DNA of 64,000 nucleotides from Cognatishimia activa (lineage in GTDB: Bacteria; Pseudomonadota; Alphaproteobacteria; Rhodobacterales; Rhodobacteraceae): assembly GCF_026016445.1 (NCBI RefSeq), contig NZ_CP096147.1:718501-782500 (forward strand), written 5' to 3'. The translations under genes and the position numbers were made by a program. The notes under the pieces were generated by a model that was not told the origin of the DNA, did no database searches, and was given only the letters and a program-made list of their open reading frames with translations. Below, piece after piece: positions 8,443-17,551 of this stretch; positions within the stretch are counted from its first letter, which is position 1, and the number at the start of each line of letters is the position of its first letter.

Positions 8443-9954
8443 ATGCCGAATAGCATTGCATTTCTTGTTCTGGCCCTCTGGCCTTTGGTGATGCTTGTAT
8501 TGTTCAAGCGTCTACCGGTCGGGCGTGCGCTGATTTGGTCTTTTCTTGGTGGCTACCTGTTGCTGCCGCCACATCCGACCGCATTTGATTTTCCACTGAT
8601 GCCACCGCTCAATAAGCTGACCCTGCCGAATATGATGGCAGTCATATATGTGATCTTTGTAGCCAACGAAAAAATCGAATTCTGGCCGCGATCTGGTTTG
8701 GGCAAGACACTGATGGCGACGTTCATTTTGTCACCGATCTTCACAGTGTTAAACAACCCAGAACCGGTCCTATTCGCGACCGGGGGTCTGCGTGGGTTAT
8801 ATGCGCGAGATATTATTGCTTTGGTCATCAACCAAGCCATCTTGCTGAGCGGGTTCATTTTAGCGCGGCAGTTCCTACGCTCTCAGGACGATCTACGTGA
8901 TCTCCTTTTGGCCCTGGTCGTTGCTGGCCTGTTTTATAGCTTTCCAATTCTGCTTGAGGTGCGTTTAAGTCCGCAGCTCAATATTTGGATTTATGGCTAC
9001 TTCCAACATGTGTTTGAACAGACCATGCGTGGAGGGGGCTTCCGTGCGCTTGTGTTCCTCGAACACGGTATTTGGGCTTCTATGCTGATCATGATGTCCC
9101 TCGCTTCGGCGATTATCTTGTGGCGCGCAGACATTGGGAAATCCCGATCTTGGTTCATGATTGCGGCCGTTTTTCTTGCGGGTGTATTGGTTCTTAACAA
9201 AACGCTAGGCCCGTTGGTTTACGCAATCTTCCTGATTTCTCTGGTGGTTCTGACGTCTTGGAAACTCCAAACAAGAGTGGCGGTTTTGCTTGCTGCCTTG
9301 GCCCTGGCTTACCCACTTGCAAAAGGAGCTAATCTTGTTCCAGAGGAGCGTATTCTCCAGGTGGCGTCTGCTGTCAGTGAAGAACGCTCATTCTCATTGA
9401 AGTTCAGATTTGATAACGAGAATTTGCTCTATGAACGCGCCATTGAAAAGCCGCTCTTTGGTTGGGGATCCTGGGGACGTAACCAACTACATGATCCTAT
9501 CACCGGCACGAGCTTAGCTGTCACCGATGGCCGTTGGATCATTGCAGTTGGTATGTTTGGCTGGGTCGGATTTTTGGCTGAGTTTGGTCTTCTTGCGTTG
9601 CCCATCTTCATGTTTGCGCGCGCCTCAAGTCAAAATGAGAAGGGTATCAAAAAGCAGTGGAAGTCAGAGATCCACGCTTCCATTCCCGTTCAAAAAGAAC
9701 AGAAAGAACGGGTCATTGAACACGTTGTGACACCAATTGGCGGCGGCCTTGCTTTGTTGTTGTCCTTGAACTTGATTGACCTGTTGCCAAACGCAACTTT
9801 GACCCCCATCACTTGGCTCCTTGCTGGGGCACTTTTGGGGTATTCTGAGAGTCTTCGGGAGACGTCAAAAGATATTGGGATTAAAAGAAAAAAGTCAGTT
9901 CTGGATGCCCCAAATCGTGTTCACGTATCGGCTCGAACTCGGACTATTCTTTAG
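8443..9954 (+). CDS. Polytopic membrane protein of the O-antigen ligase / Wzy polymerase type
   Basis: The 503 residues form about ten to twelve hydrophobic segments, with a large loop around residues 300-370 that includes FDNENLLYERAIEKPLFGWGSWGRN. A Wzy_C/RfaL-type loop with ERAIEKPLFGWG followed by a hydrophobic helix is what polymerases and ligases of Wzx/Wzy systems show. The position after an initiating transferase and before several glycosyltransferases suggests a polymerase for the repeat unit. Such proteins are hard to divide into polymerase and ligase by sequence, so the role stays open. Confidence 0.75.
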   Translation: MPNSIAFLVLALWPLVMLVLFKRLPVGRALIWSFLGGYLLLPPHPTAFDFPLMPPLNKLTLPNMMAVIYVIFVANEKIEFWPRSGLGKTLMATFILSPIFTVLNNPEPVLFATGGLRGLYARDIIALVINQAILLSGFILARQFLRSQDDLRDLLLALVVAGLFYSFPILLEVRLSPQLNIWIYGYFQHVFEQTMRGGGFRALVFLEHGIWASMLIMMSLASAIILWRADIGKSRSWFMIAAVFLAGVLVLNKTLGPLVYAIFLISLVVLTSWKLQTRVAVLLAALALAYPLAKGANLVPEERILQVASAVSEERSFSLKFRFDNENLLYERAIEKPLFGWGSWGRNQLHDPITGTSLAVTDGRWIIAVGMFGWVGFLAEFGLLALPIFMFARASSQNEKGIKKQWKSEIHASIPVQKEQKERVIEHVVTPIGGGLALLLSLNLIDLLPNATLTPITWLLAGALLGYSESLRETSKDIGIKRKKSVLDAPNRVHVSARTRTIL

Positions 9955-9984
9955 CTCCCATAATGCGAATTTTTACATGGGCCG

Positions 9985-10743
9985 CTAGTGCATCGAGCGG
10001 CGGATGCGAAGCGCGCGATGAAGGTGACCGGGTAAAATTGCAAAACACCGTGCGTAGCGCAAAGCCATTCGTTTTGGGTTCCCAATCAATCGCCAAAGCC
10101 ATTCCAGCGCCAGTTTGCGTACCCATCGGGGTGCACGGGTTTGGCTACCGGCAAGGAAATCGAGGCTTGCGCCGATGCTCACAAACCCTGTCTGTTTTGC
10201 GATATCTTTTCCGCGCGCAGCGATAACCTCTTGCTTTGGCGCGCCAAAGGCCAAAAAACAAAGTTGAGCTCCAGATGCGTCAACTGCCCTGAGTGCTTCC
10301 TCAGCCGCGTCACCTTCTGGGTCAAATCCAAAAGGTGGTGATAGCTTGAGCGCTATTTTCAATGAAGGAAACAGTGTGGTGAGGTAATTCGCCGACGCAT
10401 TCAGTGACTCCTCAGTTCCTCCCACCAAGGCAATCGATATACCTAATTCGGCCATCTGCGCGCAGAGTGGTACAACCAGATCGGAACCCGGAACAAGTTC
10501 GACATGATGCCCCGCGATCTGTGACAACCAGACGATGGGATTGCCGTCGGCGACAACAAGATCATGTTTGTGATAGGCGTCATAAAACACCGGGTCGGTA
10601 TTTAACTTCACAAGATGGTCGAGATTGATCGTCGCGAGAGCAAAACCCTGATTTTGTTTGAGTCTATCAGAGATTTCCTGCTGCAATTGCGCATGGTTTG
10701 GAACATTGACCATGATCGGCCCTTGCGCTGTTTCAAATTGCAT
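9985..10743 (-). CDS. WecG/TagA/CpsF family glycosyltransferase
   Basis: This 252-residue enzyme has the family core: the N-terminal ATINLDHLVKL, the VVADGNPIVWLSQ motif with the catalytic Asp near residue 66, GGTEESL near 115, FGAPKQE near 168 and GASLDFLAG near 194. Members move N-acetylmannosamine(uronate) or glucose to lipid-linked intermediates on the cytoplasmic face. The gene is on the minus strand and converges with the polymerase-like gene, while it diverges from the oxidoreductase gene at 10926. The donor sugar is not predictable from the sequence. Confidence 0.88.
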   Translation of the reverse strand: MQFETAQGPIMVNVPNHAQLQQEISDRLKQNQGFALATINLDHLVKLNTDPVFYDAYHKHDLVVADGNPIVWLSQIAGHHVELVPGSDLVVPLCAQMAELGISIALVGGTEESLNASANYLTTLFPSLKIALKLSPPFGFDPEGDAAEEALRAVDASGAQLCFLAFGAPKQEVIAARGKDIAKQTGFVSIGASLDFLAGSQTRAPRWVRKLALEWLWRLIGNPKRMALRYARCFAILPGHLHRALRIRRSMH

Positions 10744-10853
10744 TTTGATCTCCGTGATCCATTTCCAGCGTATTTATCATGGGAAATGTGGAATTCTATG
10801 GCTTATCCCTTGAAATGATTTTGAAATTTGCCTGACCTCTGACGTAATCTTGT

Positions 10854-10900
10854 CGATATTGTTGAATATCGAGATACTGTCGGCATCAACGGGTGATGCC
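10854..10900. promoter_or_regulatory. Two perfect hairpin-forming inverted repeats in the divergent promoter region
   Basis: Between the WecG-type gene (minus) and the oxidoreductase gene (plus) lie two neighbouring perfect repeats: CGATATT/AATATCG with loop GTTG at 10854-10871, and GGCATCA/TGATGCC with loop ACGGG at 10882-10900. They may be operator sites for the divergent pair or 5' UTR hairpins of the 10926 gene. Confidence 0.4.
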
Positions 10901-10925
10901 CAATGAATAAGAGCAGGCTGGAACA

Positions 10926-12050
10926 ATGAGGCCTTTAGCAATTGTAGGCTGTGGCTTTGTCGCGGATCTTTACATGAGATCTTTCGCGACGTTTCCGCAT
11001 GTGCAGATCTCGGCCGCCTTTGATCGCGATGAGAACAGGCTTTCAGCCTTTTGCAGCCATTGGGATGTCGAGGCCGCAGCAAGCTTGGATGAGATGCTGT
11101 CAGAGCTGCCTGAAGGCAGCTTGGTGCTAAACCTCACCAATCCTGGTAGCCACCGCGAGATCAACGAAGCATGCCTTATAGCTGGGCATCATGTTTATTC
11201 CGAGAAGCCCCTCGCGGTCTCGATGGCAGAGGCCCAAAGCCTGCATGCTTTGGCTGCGGAAAGTGGATTGCAGCTGGCATCGGCACCGTGCAGCGTTTTA
11301 GGCGAGGCAGCCCAGACCATGGGCAAGGCGCTTCGGGATGATGTGGCCGGTCAACCGCGATTGATCTATGCGGAACTTGATGACGGGTTTATCCCGCAGG
11401 CCCCTTATCAGGATTGGAAAAGTGAGAGCGGTGCCACATGGCCCGCGGGTGATGAATTCAGAGTTGGCTGTACATTAGAACACGCTGGCTACTATCTGGC
11501 CTGGCTCATTTCATGGTTCGGCCCGGTACGCCGCGTGGTTGCTGCTTCTGCAGAGGTTTTGCCAGAAAAGGACCCAAATGGGGAAGGCACCCCCGATGTG
11601 TCGGTTGCGTCGCTCTTTTTTGAGAATGGTCCGATGGTGCGCCTGACCTGTTCGATTGTTGCAAGCCATAATCATCAGATCCAGATTTTTGGCGACAAAG
11701 GTGTCTTAGAAGTCAAAAAGGCATGGGATAACAATGCGCCGGTTGGTTTTCGTAAGCGTATGACAATACGCCGAAAATTGATTGAGAGCCCAATTGCGAG
11801 ACGTATCAGAATAGCAGGGCAGACGCATCCAAAGGTAAAGCGTTGGGGCGCGGCTGCGATGAATTTCGCCTTGGGTCCTATGGAAATGCTTGATGCGATC
11901 GAAGCTGGATTACCAAGCCGACTGTCCGGAGACTTTGCATTGCACCTGAATGAGGTCACGCTTGCGATCCAGAACGCGGGTGATACAGCAGGGGCGCAGG
12001 ATATGACGACCTCTTGCAAGGTCATGGAGCCAATGCCATGGGCGCTTTAG
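10926..12050 (+). CDS. Gfo/Idh/MocA family NAD(P)-dependent oxidoreductase
   Basis: The 374-residue protein opens with a Rossmann fold, AIVGCGFVADLY at residues 4-15, and has the signature EKPLAVS near 98-104. The C-terminal part is the alpha/beta substrate domain of the family. In polysaccharide loci these enzymes oxidise or reduce nucleotide sugars or their derivatives. The gene leads a tightly overlapped set with the GT4, GT2 and fusion genes downstream. Its stop overlaps the start of the GT4 gene by 13 bases, so co-translation is likely. Confidence 0.88.
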   Translation: MRPLAIVGCGFVADLYMRSFATFPHVQISAAFDRDENRLSAFCSHWDVEAAASLDEMLSELPEGSLVLNLTNPGSHREINEACLIAGHHVYSEKPLAVSMAEAQSLHALAAESGLQLASAPCSVLGEAAQTMGKALRDDVAGQPRLIYAELDDGFIPQAPYQDWKSESGATWPAGDEFRVGCTLEHAGYYLAWLISWFGPVRRVVAASAEVLPEKDPNGEGTPDVSVASLFFENGPMVRLTCSIVASHNHQIQIFGDKGVLEVKKAWDNNAPVGFRKRMTIRRKLIESPIARRIRIAGQTHPKVKRWGAAAMNFALGPMEMLDAIEAGLPSRLSGDFALHLNEVTLAIQNAGDTAGAQDMTTSCKVMEPMPWAL

Positions 12051-13282
12051 AAAAGATCGCATATCTGACTGGGGAATACCCGCGCGCAACGGATACCTTC
12101 ATACAGCGCGAGGTTGCTGAATTGCGCGCGATGGGGCGCGAGGTGTTGACCTGTTCCATTCGGCAAACTGGGCCAGAACATCATGTCGGGCCAGAGCAAC
12201 GCGCGGAAGCGGCTAAAACCTTTCATGTATTGAAGGCCGCAAAATCCCCCATTCATCTTCTTAAATGCCATTGGCGGTTCTTGCGTGAAGATGCGGGACG
12301 TTATTTTTCCGCACTTAGATTGGCATTTTCGACCAACCCTGGTGGGGTCAAAAATTCGCTTTACCAGGTGTTCTACTTTGCTGAAGCAGCGGTATTGGGT
12401 GCGCATCTAAAAGATCAGGGCGTTGTGCACTTGCACAATCACATTGCAAAATCGAGCTGCTCGGTCGCGATGTTGATGTCGGAAATGACGGGCATACCTT
12501 TTAGTTTCACTCTGCATGGGCCGGATATTTTCTTTGCACCGGATCATTGGCGGTTGGACAAGAAGATCGAAAAGGCAAGCTTTGTTGCCTGTATCAGTCA
12601 TTTCTGCCGTTCACAGGCCATGGGTTTCTCGGAAAGTGCTACATGGGCAAAGCTGCATATTGTGCATTGCGGTGTCGACCCGAAGAAATACGAAGGCGCG
12701 AAGCCAGCCTCAGGTCAAAAGCTGCTTTTTGTGGGGCGTCTGGCCGCTGTCAAAGGCCTGCCGATTTTGCTCCAATCTATGGTTGACGTAGAAGGTGCAA
12801 GCTTAACAGTGATTGGTGATGGACCGGATAGAGGGGATTTACAGGCTCAAACACGTGATCTGGGTCTGGCGGATCGCGTGGATTTTGTAGGCTACAAATC
12901 CCAAGACGATGTCGCTGAGGCATTGAAAAATCACGACATTTTTGTTTTGCCAAGTTTTGCAGAAGGTGTGCCCGTCGTTCTTATGGAAGCTATGGCAACC
13001 GAGCGGCCTGTGATAACAACTCAGATCGCAGGGATTCCTGAGCTTGTTGAAAATGGCGTTGATGGCTTCCTTGTGCCGCCCGGCAACACGGCTGCTTTGA
13101 CAGAAGCGCTTAAGTCGCTTTGTGCTGACACCAAACTACAGGTCAAAATGGGTAAGTCGGGGCGGCAAAAGGTGACTGCGGGCTATACATCAAAGGATGA
13201 AGCTGCTTGGCTATCGAAGCTGTTTGATGGATATATCTCCAACGATCCCCCTATGGATGTGAGGCCAGGAGGCACTGCATGA
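12038..13282 (+). CDS. Glycosyltransferase family 4
   Basis: The start is taken at ATG 12038, since the upstream TTG at 12014 only adds GHGAN-type residues inside the preceding gene. The 414-residue product has a GT-B layout: an N-terminal acceptor domain with HLHNHIAKSS near 130, KLLFVGRLAAVKGLPILLQ near 227-246, and the GT4 nucleotide-sugar motif FVLPSFAEGVPVVLMEAMA near 303-322, where the EGVPVVLMEA segment binds the donor. A GNTAAL loop follows. It is expected to act at the cytoplasmic face on lipid-linked sugar. The stop overlaps the next start by four bases. Confidence 0.92.
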   Translation: MGALEKIAYLTGEYPRATDTFIQREVAELRAMGREVLTCSIRQTGPEHHVGPEQRAEAAKTFHVLKAAKSPIHLLKCHWRFLREDAGRYFSALRLAFSTNPGGVKNSLYQVFYFAEAAVLGAHLKDQGVVHLHNHIAKSSCSVAMLMSEMTGIPFSFTLHGPDIFFAPDHWRLDKKIEKASFVACISHFCRSQAMGFSESATWAKLHIVHCGVDPKKYEGAKPASGQKLLFVGRLAAVKGLPILLQSMVDVEGASLTVIGDGPDRGDLQAQTRDLGLADRVDFVGYKSQDDVAEALKNHDIFVLPSFAEGVPVVLMEAMATERPVITTQIAGIPELVENGVDGFLVPPGNTAALTEALKSLCADTKLQVKMGKSGRQKVTAGYTSKDEAAWLSKLFDGYISNDPPMDVRPGGTA

Positions 13283-14244
13283 GCGTAGAGGTTGGTATCG
13301 TCGCGATTGGTCGCAATGAAGGAGAGCGACTGAAAGCCTGTCTTGCATCACTTCCTGAGGTGCCAGTTGTCTATGTGGATTCTGGATCAACTGATGGGTC
13401 CGTTGTTGTTGCGCGTGAATATGGCGCTGATATTGTTGAACTTTCAGCTTACTCACCTTTCACTGCCGCGCGGGCACGGCGAGAAGGCTATGAGCGATTA
13501 AAACAGACGCATAATCCGAAATTTGTACAGTTCATTGATGGCGACTGCCTGATGGTGCAAGGCTGGCTGGATGCAGCACTTGACGCCATGAGAATAAATC
13601 CTGAGGTCGGTATTGTGACCGGCTGGCGACGTGAATTGCACCCAGAAGTGAGCCTTTACAATGATCTTTGCCACCACGAATGGAACCGCCCAGCGGGGGA
13701 CATTCTAACCTGTGGTGGCGACATGCTTGTGCGCTCTGAGGTGTTAGATCAAGCTGGGCCCTTCGATGACACCGTCATTGCTGCTGAAGACGATGAATTC
13801 TGTGTGCGAGTCAGAAAGTCAGGCTGGAAAATTCACCGTATTCCCAGTGAAATGACGCGACATGACGCAGCAATGTTGCGCTTTGGTCAATGGTGGCAAC
13901 GGGCAGTACGATCGGGGCATGGTTTTGCGCAGGTTGGCCATATGCACCCGCCTTACTTCGCGCGTGAACAAAAGCGTGTTCTGGTGTACGGATTGGCGGT
14001 TCCTGCAATTATTCTGCTGTCGCTCATTTTCTCGCCAATCATCGCAGTTTTGGGCATTTCTGCCTATCTTTACAACTACATACGCACCGTATCGGGCCTG
14101 CGCGGTGAAGGCCTTTCAACGGGCCGAGCCCTAAGACACGCAAGCCTCATCACGCTCTCCAAATTGCCGAATGCCATCGGCCTGATAGAATTCCACCGCC
14201 GCCGCATCTTTGGGCGCAAAATGCAGATCATCGAGTATAAGTAA
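13279..14244 (+). CDS. Glycosyltransferase family 2
   Basis: This 321-residue GT-A enzyme has GRNEGERLKACLASL near residue 11, VDSGSTDGS near 35, IDGDCL (the DXD-like metal motif) near 89 and the acceptor-side AAEDDEFCVRVR near 165. A pair of hydrophobic stretches near 240-275 anchors the C-terminus. The 4-base overlap with the GT4 gene (ATGA) and the 1-base junction with the fusion gene make it part of one translation-coupled block. Donor and linkage cannot be told. Confidence 0.9.
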   Translation: MSVEVGIVAIGRNEGERLKACLASLPEVPVVYVDSGSTDGSVVVAREYGADIVELSAYSPFTAARARREGYERLKQTHNPKFVQFIDGDCLMVQGWLDAALDAMRINPEVGIVTGWRRELHPEVSLYNDLCHHEWNRPAGDILTCGGDMLVRSEVLDQAGPFDDTVIAAEDDEFCVRVRKSGWKIHRIPSEMTRHDAAMLRFGQWWQRAVRSGHGFAQVGHMHPPYFAREQKRVLVYGLAVPAIILLSLIFSPIIAVLGISAYLYNYIRTVSGLRGEGLSTGRALRHASLITLSKLPNAIGLIEFHRRRIFGRKMQIIEYK

Positions 14245-16346
14245 TGACGAAAAATACGATCAAAACAGCCATTATTGGCGCTGGCTACATTGCCGATTGG
14301 CATGCTCAGGCGTTGCAGGCGACCGAAGGTGCTGAGCTTGTTGCGGTTTGCGATCTGTCGGCCTCGGCGGCAGAGGCCTTTGCCGAAGCTTATGGGCTAG
14401 TTGCCTACACAGATTTGCAAGAACTGCTGGATGCCGATGTCTGTGACGCAGTTCATATCCTGACACCTCCAAGCAGCCATGCTGATCTGGCCATCCAGTG
14501 TCTGGAAGCGGGCAAACATTGCTTAGTCGAAAAACCAGTCGCGCTCAATTTTGAGGACACCAAGCGCATCACCGATGCCGCTGATGCCGCCGGCAAGGTT
14601 TTCGCAGCTGGTCATAATTTCATGGGGCTGCCGTCTTATGTACGTTTAAAGTCCGCTACGCGGGCCGGAGAATACGGCAAGATCACCTCGGCGGAGATCA
14701 ATTGGCATTTCCCGCTGGCACCACTGCGGTCAGGTCCCTTTGGCTTGTGGCTTCTGAAAGAACCCAAAAACCTACTGCTTGAGCTTGGTCCTCATCTCTT
14801 TGCCTACGCCGTCGATCTATTTGGCGATGTCGACATCGAGTATCTCAGCCTCGGCAAATCGATCGAACTGCCGGCGGATACGGATCGCCCGCAAAGCTGG
14901 CGTATTCTCGCGCGGGCAGGGGATGTTGATATCACTTTCAACCTGTCCCTCGTCGAAACCGTTGATGATCGCTCTGTCACCCTGCGAGGTAGCAGTGCAT
15001 CTGCACGGTTGGATTACGCGAATGACACGCTGATCGTGCAACGCGAAAACGCTTCTGACATCATTCTGAACCCCTTCCGAAAGCAGCTTGATCAGTCCTT
15101 TCAGAACCTCAAAGAGGGTGTGGTAAACGCGACCCGCCAACTGGGATCTCTCAATGGGAAGTCTGCCTACGGTTTGAGCTTTCAAGGCGCTTTTACACCA
15201 TTTTATCAGTCTCTTAGAGATGGAAGTTCATTGGATGAACGCTTTGCTGGTGCTGCCGCTCTTAAAGTGATGAAGGCCATCGATGAGACTTTGGCATTGA
15301 TACCAAAACCAAAGGCGAAGCCGAAGCCTGCAGGCAAAAAGAAACCTAAGCCGAGCGTGCTGGTCATTGGTGGCACGGGCTTTATTGGCCGGGCACTCAC
15401 CCGGGAGCTCGTGGCAGAAGGTAAAGACGTGCGTGTGCTAAGTCGTGGTGTTTCCGGGCCGTTTGATGACATTGCTGATCACGTAGAGCTTTACTCCGCT
15501 CCTCTCACGGACAGGCAGGCGCTGACCAAAGCCATGCAGGGTATCGACGCGGTTTACCACTTGGGTAAGTCACTGGATGCGACATGGGAGGCCTGCCTGA
15601 AGAATGATGTTGGCGTTACTGTTGGTATTGCAGAGGCCGCTATGGAGGCAGGCGTTAGTCGGTTCATATATACTGGCACCATTGCCTCATATGATATGAG
15701 TGATCCGTCAGAAAGCATTTCAGAGCACACAGGGTTCGCCGAAGATATGACAGACCGCAATCTTTATGCGCGATCGAAGGCGAAATGCGAAGAAGAGCTG
15801 CTGAAAATGCATGATGACATGGGGCTGCCTCTGGTTATTGCGCGCCCTGGGATTGTCGTGGGCGAAGGTGGACCTTTGCAGCACTGGGGTATCGGTCGTT
15901 GGCATGGTGCTGGCGCGGTGCGTATCTGGGGTCCGGGTACAAACATCCTGCCATTTGTGCTGATCGATGATGTCGCCAAAGGGCTGGTCTTGATGATGAA
16001 CAGCAGCGATGCCGTTGGGAAATCCTTTAATTTGGTGGCCGACCCGATGATGTCGGCGCGGGATTACTTTGCCGCAATCCATCGCGAACTCGGTGCAAAA
16101 ATCCAGGTGTCTTCAGGCAATCTGACAGCCTTCTGGATGGCTGATGCGGTGAAATATGGGTTGAAGAAATATGCGTTGCGCCGCCATGGTGCGATCCGTC
16201 CAAGCCTTGCGGACTGGAAGTCCCGCGCGCATTTTTCACCATTTGACAACGGTTTGCCAAAAGATCTGCTTGGCTGGGAACCGGAAAATGACAAGTCCCG
16301 CTTTGTCCGAAAAGCCATCACCGAGGCAAATTTGCTTGGATTTTAG
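14244..16346 (+). CDS. Fusion of a Gfo/Idh/MocA oxidoreductase and an NAD-dependent epimerase/dehydratase
   Basis: The 700-residue protein joins two nucleotide-sugar enzymes. Residues ~1-350 have the Rossmann motif IIGAGYIADWH and the family signature EKPVALN near 96. A Lys/Pro-rich linker follows at ~352-370. Residues ~370-700 are a short-chain extended dehydrogenase with VIGGTGFIGRALT and a catalytic YARSK (Y-x3-K) near 511. Normally these are separate proteins, so consecutive steps on one sugar are likely. The genes before and after it overlap or abut, which ties it to the polysaccharide locus. Confidence 0.88.
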   Translation: MTKNTIKTAIIGAGYIADWHAQALQATEGAELVAVCDLSASAAEAFAEAYGLVAYTDLQELLDADVCDAVHILTPPSSHADLAIQCLEAGKHCLVEKPVALNFEDTKRITDAADAAGKVFAAGHNFMGLPSYVRLKSATRAGEYGKITSAEINWHFPLAPLRSGPFGLWLLKEPKNLLLELGPHLFAYAVDLFGDVDIEYLSLGKSIELPADTDRPQSWRILARAGDVDITFNLSLVETVDDRSVTLRGSSASARLDYANDTLIVQRENASDIILNPFRKQLDQSFQNLKEGVVNATRQLGSLNGKSAYGLSFQGAFTPFYQSLRDGSSLDERFAGAAALKVMKAIDETLALIPKPKAKPKPAGKKKPKPSVLVIGGTGFIGRALTRELVAEGKDVRVLSRGVSGPFDDIADHVELYSAPLTDRQALTKAMQGIDAVYHLGKSLDATWEACLKNDVGVTVGIAEAAMEAGVSRFIYTGTIASYDMSDPSESISEHTGFAEDMTDRNLYARSKAKCEEELLKMHDDMGLPLVIARPGIVVGEGGPLQHWGIGRWHGAGAVRIWGPGTNILPFVLIDDVAKGLVLMMNSSDAVGKSFNLVADPMMSARDYFAAIHRELGAKIQVSSGNLTAFWMADAVKYGLKKYALRRHGAIRPSLADWKSRAHFSPFDNGLPKDLLGWEPENDKSRFVRKAITEANLLGF

Positions 16347-16408
16347 CAAATGCCATAATTTCCCCGTTTTTTACGCATATGGGCTGAAGGACGGATTGAG
16401 GATAGCCG

Positions 16409-17164
16409 ATGAAAGATAAGCGACTGCCGCGTGCAGCAAATTCAGAACTCTACATGTCCCTTGGCGATGAAGCGCAGGTGCTATGGGATGAAATGCACGA
16501 AATCACGCTGGATGAGGCGCATCTGCGTCGCAATCGGATTGTGACTGCGCAGAAGACCGATCCTGTGCATAAACGGTTCGATATGCTCCGCACGCGTCTG
16601 CTATTGGCCATGCGGGAACACAACTGGAGCCGTATCGCGGTGACAGGTGTGACAGAAGGCTGCGGTGCAAGCTTCGTTGCGGCCAATCTGGCACTGTCTG
16701 TTGCGCGCATGGAAAGCGTGCGGACAATCCTCTTTGATATGCATTTCACCAAGCCAGAGCTCGCAAATCTCTTAGGCGTCGAAAATCCGGGTCGGTTGAG
16801 CGACTATTTGGGTGGGCATATTTCACCCGAAGAATACCTGATCCGCGCTGGTCAATCTCTGGCACTCGGATTGAACGACACAAAGGTCTATCATTCCTCA
16901 GAGCTGATTCAGCAGATGATGACGACAGATGTGCTGTCAGAAATGCAGGATCTGCTATGCCCAGATATGGTGATTTTTGATCTGCCTTCGGTTCTGGACA
17001 GCGATGATGTGCTGGGCTTTCTGCCGAACGTTGATGGCGTGCTGCTGGTTGTCGGAGGCGGGCAGAGCCTGCCAGAAGAAGTGCAGCGTGCAGAGCAGGC
17101 TCTGGGAGACAAAACCCAATTGCTGGGTGTTGTCCTGAACAAGGCGGAAAGCCTCTTTTCCTAA
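16409..17164 (+). CDS. CpsD/BY-kinase-like ATPase lacking the P-loop lysine
   Basis: The 251 residues align in pattern with CpsD/Wzc kinase domains: a long N-terminal helix ending near FDMLRTRLL (usually 'FRxLRTNL'), an A-motif region at about residues 75-85, ILFDMHFTKPELANLLG (normally LIDADLRxPxxH..LG) and MVIFDLPSV (Walker B). The P-loop reads TEGCGASF where kinases have PGEGKST, so the catalytic lysine is replaced by alanine. The acidic second residue of Walker A' is also lost (DMH). No C-terminal tyrosine cluster is present. It is probably a non-catalytic partner of the Wzz protein at 5822, although nucleotide binding by another route cannot be excluded. Confidence 0.8.
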   Translation: MKDKRLPRAANSELYMSLGDEAQVLWDEMHEITLDEAHLRRNRIVTAQKTDPVHKRFDMLRTRLLLAMREHNWSRIAVTGVTEGCGASFVAANLALSVARMESVRTILFDMHFTKPELANLLGVENPGRLSDYLGGHISPEEYLIRAGQSLALGLNDTKVYHSSELIQQMMTTDVLSEMQDLLCPDMVIFDLPSVLDSDDVLGFLPNVDGVLLVVGGGQSLPEEVQRAEQALGDKTQLLGVVLNKAESLFS

Positions 17165-17185
17165 CAACTTAGGTTTTACTTGGGA

Positions 17186-17551
17186 TTACGCTTTGGCCAT
17201 CACAATCAATCCGATTGTGATGATTGCCAGACCAAGCGCGCGCGTGTTGTTCCAGGGCTCCCCAAGGCCGACGACCCCAATTGCAAAGACCACAATGAAA
17301 CTGATCGCCACGAATGGGTAGGCGAGTGACAGATCAAGCTGGCGCAGCGCAAAAAGCCAGAACAACGTGCCCAATCCATAGGCCGCGAGCCCAGCTAGGA
17401 TAAAAGGTGAGGCGGCGAAGGCCAGTATTTTGCCCACAATCTGAGCGCCATCTGCGAACACAAGCTTGGAAACCCCGAGTTTGAAAGCGATTTGCCCGAC
17501 GGCGGAAAGGCTTACCGAAATGAATACTAGGATAAAGGCGTTCAAGCTCAT
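17186..17551 (-). CDS. Small four-helix transporter of the EamA/SMR type (lipid-linked sugar flippase candidate)
   Basis: The 121-residue protein is almost wholly hydrophobic with four membrane helices and the SMR-like N-terminal SLSAVGQIAFKLGV. Similar small proteins (ArnE/ArnF, GtrA neighbours) flip undecaprenyl-phosphate sugars. Its start overlaps the stop of the HAD-UbiA gene by four bases, so the two form an operon read leftward. Since the partner probably makes a polyprenyl-phosphate sugar, a flippase role is a good inference; a drug exporter role is less likely here. Confidence 0.75.
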   Translation of the reverse strand: MSLNAFILVFISVSLSAVGQIAFKLGVSKLVFADGAQIVGKILAFAASPFILAGLAAYGLGTLFWLFALRQLDLSLAYPFVAISFIVVFAIGVVGLGEPWNNTRALGLAIITIGLIVMAKA

